48,305 nucleotides of DNA from CAZEHJ01 sp964512485 (GTDB lineage: Bacteria > Bacteroidota > Rhodothermia > Rhodothermales > UBA10348), in contig CAZEHJ010000022.1 of NCBI GenBank assembly GCA_964512485.1, forward strand, positions 1 to 48,305, in the 5' to 3' direction. Shown piece after piece: positions 46,070 to 48,305 of the stretch. The stretch's first letter is position 1. Every line of letters begins with the position of its first letter. The notes beneath the pieces were generated by a model. The model had not been told where the DNA came from. It searched no databases and saw only the letters and a list, made by a program, of their open reading frames with translations. The position numbers and the translations under genes are program-made.

Positions 46070-46094
46070 CCAACGTATGAAATTCAGTCGTTGG
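46070..46094. promoter_or_regulatory. Inverted repeat upstream of the DtxR-family gene
   Basis: CCAACG (46070-46075) and CGTTGG (46089-46094) are separated by 13 bases, 48 bases upstream of the regulator start. It could be an autoregulatory site, though it does not fit the classic DtxR or MntR boxes. Confidence 0.25.
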
Positions 46095-46116
46095 AGGCAT
46101 CGATCATTGATGCAGA

Positions 46117-46908
46117 TCAGTACTGAGGACTGACATTCATGGGTCGAAGACGATCTGGAGCGGCATGGTTGACGAGGGCTCGCGCCAACATAACGGCTGG
46201 ATCGATGAGAGCGAGGCCGCCAATATCTTTTTCAGGTACGGCGAGCGGCAATTCAGTACATCCCAGGATTACCATCTGCGCGCCTTTGGTTCGGACCTGT
46301 TCAATGGCTTCCAGGACATGATCACGCGCTTCCGTTGACGCGGGCGAAGAGCAGACTTTGACTCCGTATACATCGTTGTAGATCGATTCGGTCAAGCCGT
46401 CCGTGTGATCGGGTTGAATAGCGGCAAATCCAGCTGCTTCCAATCGTTGATCATAAAGTCGGGAGGAGAGAGTCCCCACGGTTCCAAGCACACCGACCCG
46501 TTCAACCTCAGGATACGCTCGTTTAATGCCGCTGACTGTTTCTTCTATCAGGTGCAGAATGTTCAAGTGGGATCCCCTTGATTGCAGGATATCGGTCACA
46601 TCATCGAATATGAGGGGTGTGTGTGCCGTATTGCACGCCAGGCCCGCTACTTCGGCTCCACAATCCTCCAGATGCATGAACGCACGAGCAATGGCCGGAG
46701 CTGGATTCGGAGCTTCGGCATCGGCCAGATACGCTGTTCGATCAGGAATATCCGGCTGACTGTATAACACGATGGGAATATGATCTTGATCTCGCGCTAC
46801 CGCGGTCTGGGAAGTGACCTTGGTGGCGAGGTCAAAACCGGCCTGGGGACCCATGCCGCCAAGGATGCCGATAGTTTTGGGTGGTCGACTCAATCTATTC
46901 TGATTCAC
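46117..46908 (-). CDS. Aspartate/glutamate racemase family protein
   Basis: A 263-residue cofactor-independent racemase with both catalytic cysteines: Cys92 in GLACNTAH and Cys217 in VILGCTELPL. The N-terminus KTIGILGGMGPQAG is typical of aspartate racemases and the related YgeA. It would make D-Asp or D-Glu, or act on another amino acid. The start is GTG 46908. It lies upstream of the DtxR gene (94 bp) and divergent from a DmpA-type peptidase, some members of which cleave D-amino-acid peptides. Confidence 0.92.
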   Translation of the reverse strand: MNQNRLSRPPKTIGILGGMGPQAGFDLATKVTSQTAVARDQDHIPIVLYSQPDIPDRTAYLADAEAPNPAPAIARAFMHLEDCGAEVAGLACNTAHTPLIFDDVTDILQSRGSHLNILHLIEETVSGIKRAYPEVERVGVLGTVGTLSSRLYDQRLEAAGFAAIQPDHTDGLTESIYNDVYGVKVCSSPASTEARDHVLEAIEQVRTKGAQMVILGCTELPLAVPEKDIGGLALIDPAVMLARALVNHAAPDRLRPMNVSPQY

Positions 46909-47043
46909 GGACAGGTTTTTGATTATTCAGAGACCGAAAGCGATTTGCAGATGAAGCAACCGAAGAAACGGTTTCGCCAGTTATATTCAGAACGTCCGTC
47001 AATGTCCCCACTCTTTTTCTGATCCGCTTCCGGTCTGGCTCCG

Positions 47044-48282
47044 ATGAAAATTCTCACTCTCTCAACTGAATCGCCCTCTGGCTTCGGTTCACCCTTCTTC
47101 CTGATTGCACTGTTGCTGGCTTCGACGAACCCGATCGATGCGTCCGCCAGGGTCCAGAACTCGTCTTCGACCACCGTGCACGTGGTGGTTGATGGCAAAA
47201 CGGGCAATGACCGCCCCCGAGCGCGGGATCTGGGAATTGCTCCGGGAGTTTTGCCAACGGGTCCACTCAACGCCATAACGGACGTTGACGGCGTTCTTGT
47301 TGGACATGTGACCTTTTGGAAGGGCGATTCGATTCGAACGGGAGCCACAGCCGTTCTGCCTCATGGAGGCAATATCTACGCTGAGAAAGTTCCGGCGGGG
47401 TTTTATCGGGGGAATGGCTATGGCAAGTTTGCCGGCAGTACACAAATCAATGAACTGGGAGAAATTGAAACCCCTATTGTATTGACGAACACCCTTTCTG
47501 TACCTCAGGGTATGGAGGCTGTCATTTCCTGGACTCTCGGGCAAGCAGGGAACGAATCGGTCCGATCGGTCAATGCGATTGTGGGGGAAACGAATGACGG
47601 TTTTCTGAATGACATCCGCGGTAGGCACTTAAAGGCGGCAACCATCATCAAAGCCATTGAAACGGCCAGTGATGGCGCGGTCGAAGAAGGAACGGTGGGG
47701 GCGGGGACCGGGACACAGTCGTTCGGATGGAAGGGAGGAATTGGCACCAGTTCAAGAGTGCTTCCCGAACGTCTTGGTGGTTTCACCCTGGGTGTCCTGG
47801 TCCAGACCAATTACGGCGGAATCCTCACGATAGACGGCGTCCCGGTCGGGAAAGAGTTGGATCGCTACTATCTCCGAAATGCCCTTGATAACGGCGATGC
47901 GGATGGGTCTGTGATCGTTGTCATTGCGACTGATGCACCGCTTTCGGATAGAAACCTGAAAAGACTGGCCAGCAGAGCCATGTTGTCCATTGGACGATCG
48001 GGGTCTCCGGCGACAAACGGTAGTGGAGACTACGCAGTAGCTTTTTCGACACATGACTCTGTCAGACGCAAGCGAAATCACACCCCATCCAATGGATTGG
48101 AAAACAACGCGTTATCGCCTCTTTTCCAGGCTGCGGTAGAAGCTGGGGAAGAAGCCATCTACAATGCTTTATTTAAAGCGACAACGGTAGAGGGACATCG
48201 GGGCACGGTGGAAGCGATTCCGATAGAACGCGTCGCTGAGATCATGCGGCAATATGGTCGTGACGTGAATTTTGTGCGGTGA
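47044..48282 (+). CDS. P1-family (DmpA/BapA-type) autoproteolytic aminopeptidase, exported
   Basis: A 412-residue P1-family N-terminal-nucleophile peptidase. A hydrophobic segment (about residues 17-33) acts as signal peptide. The family start RARDLGIAPGVLPTGPLNAI is followed by NTLSVPQGMEA and FGWKGGIGTSSR. The self-cleavage site is visible as DGSVIVVIATDAPL: Gly288 and Ser289, by comparison with Gly249-Ser250 in DmpA, so Ser289 becomes the N-terminal nucleophile of the small subunit. GNGSGDY-like sequence (NGSGDYAVAFST) follows. Relatives remove N-terminal L- or D-residues or beta-amino acids from peptides. It is divergent from an Asp/Glu racemase gene. Confidence 0.93.
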   Translation: MKILTLSTESPSGFGSPFFLIALLLASTNPIDASARVQNSSSTTVHVVVDGKTGNDRPRARDLGIAPGVLPTGPLNAITDVDGVLVGHVTFWKGDSIRTGATAVLPHGGNIYAEKVPAGFYRGNGYGKFAGSTQINELGEIETPIVLTNTLSVPQGMEAVISWTLGQAGNESVRSVNAIVGETNDGFLNDIRGRHLKAATIIKAIETASDGAVEEGTVGAGTGTQSFGWKGGIGTSSRVLPERLGGFTLGVLVQTNYGGILTIDGVPVGKELDRYYLRNALDNGDADGSVIVVIATDAPLSDRNLKRLASRAMLSIGRSGSPATNGSGDYAVAFSTHDSVRRKRNHTPSNGLENNALSPLFQAAVEAGEEAIYNALFKATTVEGHRGTVEAIPIERVAEIMRQYGRDVNFVR

Positions 48283-48305
48283 TTGATCACAGGACCCGTT
48301 TGCAT

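Overview
The window is a roughly 48.3 kb stretch of a scaffolded bacterial draft genome, broken by three 100-N gaps (4012-4111, 19628-19727, 30705-30804). Gene content points to the Bacteroidota/Rhodothermota/Balneolota neighbourhood: a TonB-dependent receptor with an N-terminal carboxypeptidase-regulatory domain, a VPS10/Asp-box surface protein, a DUF5687-type ABC permease, an M23 peptidase with an H-x-C motif, many lipoproteins, an ECF-like sigma factor paired with a Ser/Thr kinase, and two TAnnTTTG promoter boxes. The lineage is inferred from families, not from a phylogeny. I see no rRNA, tRNA, CRISPR array, phage or insertion sequence.

Layout. 1-5.5 kb: secreted alpha/beta hydrolase, TonB receptor and MATE exporter. 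5.6-10.5 kb: a compact co-directional unit (MazG-like NTP pyrophosphohydrolase, CxCC sialidase-fold lipoprotein, ArsN2-type acetyltransferase, VKOR-DsbA fusion, CYTH protein), then an aquaporin with its own promoter and a strong terminator. 10.6-13.5 kb: a bacterial PH-domain pair and a YaaW-like protein. 13.7-19.6 kb: an alpha-glucan module (malQ, glgX, glgB) with LacI/GalR-type operator-like sequences. 19.7-25.3 kb: queE, an SDR of the type II 3-hydroxyacyl-CoA dehydrogenase kind, two aldehyde dehydrogenases and a PLP-dependent dehydratase. 25.3-29.8 kb: a possible short ORF, the Asp-box surface protein and the M23 peptidase. 30-31.6 kb: a PduO-type cobalamin adenosyltransferase and a BtuD/FecE-type ABC ATPase separated by a gap. 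31.7-33.1 kb: two lipoproteins. 33.1-36.5 kb: amidohydrolase, ECF sigma factor and Ser/Thr kinase, packed as an operon. 36.6-48.3 kb: lipase, polyprenol/dolichol-kinase-like protein, MmcQ/YjbR, RluA-type pseudouridine synthase, divergent ferrochelatase, DUF5687 ABC exporter, RNase R with a DtxR/MntR regulator, Asp/Glu racemase and a DmpA-type peptidase.

How the genes fit together. MalQ, GlgX and GlgB make a glycogen branching, debranching and maltodextrin-recycling set without synthase, pyrophosphorylase or phosphorylase in view. Two sequences fitting the 14-bp LacI/CcpA-type consensus lie at malQ, one in the leader and one 362 bp downstream inside the gene; a third, imperfect copy lies between glgX and glgB. 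The 5.6-10.5 kb unit combines thiol oxidation, a cysteine-rich lipoprotein, an acetyltransferase of an arsenic-operon family and a channel lacking the usual Arg of its filter, which suggests a thiol or metalloid stress unit. The second gap is very probably false, because an identical 29-bp sequence sits on both of its sides.
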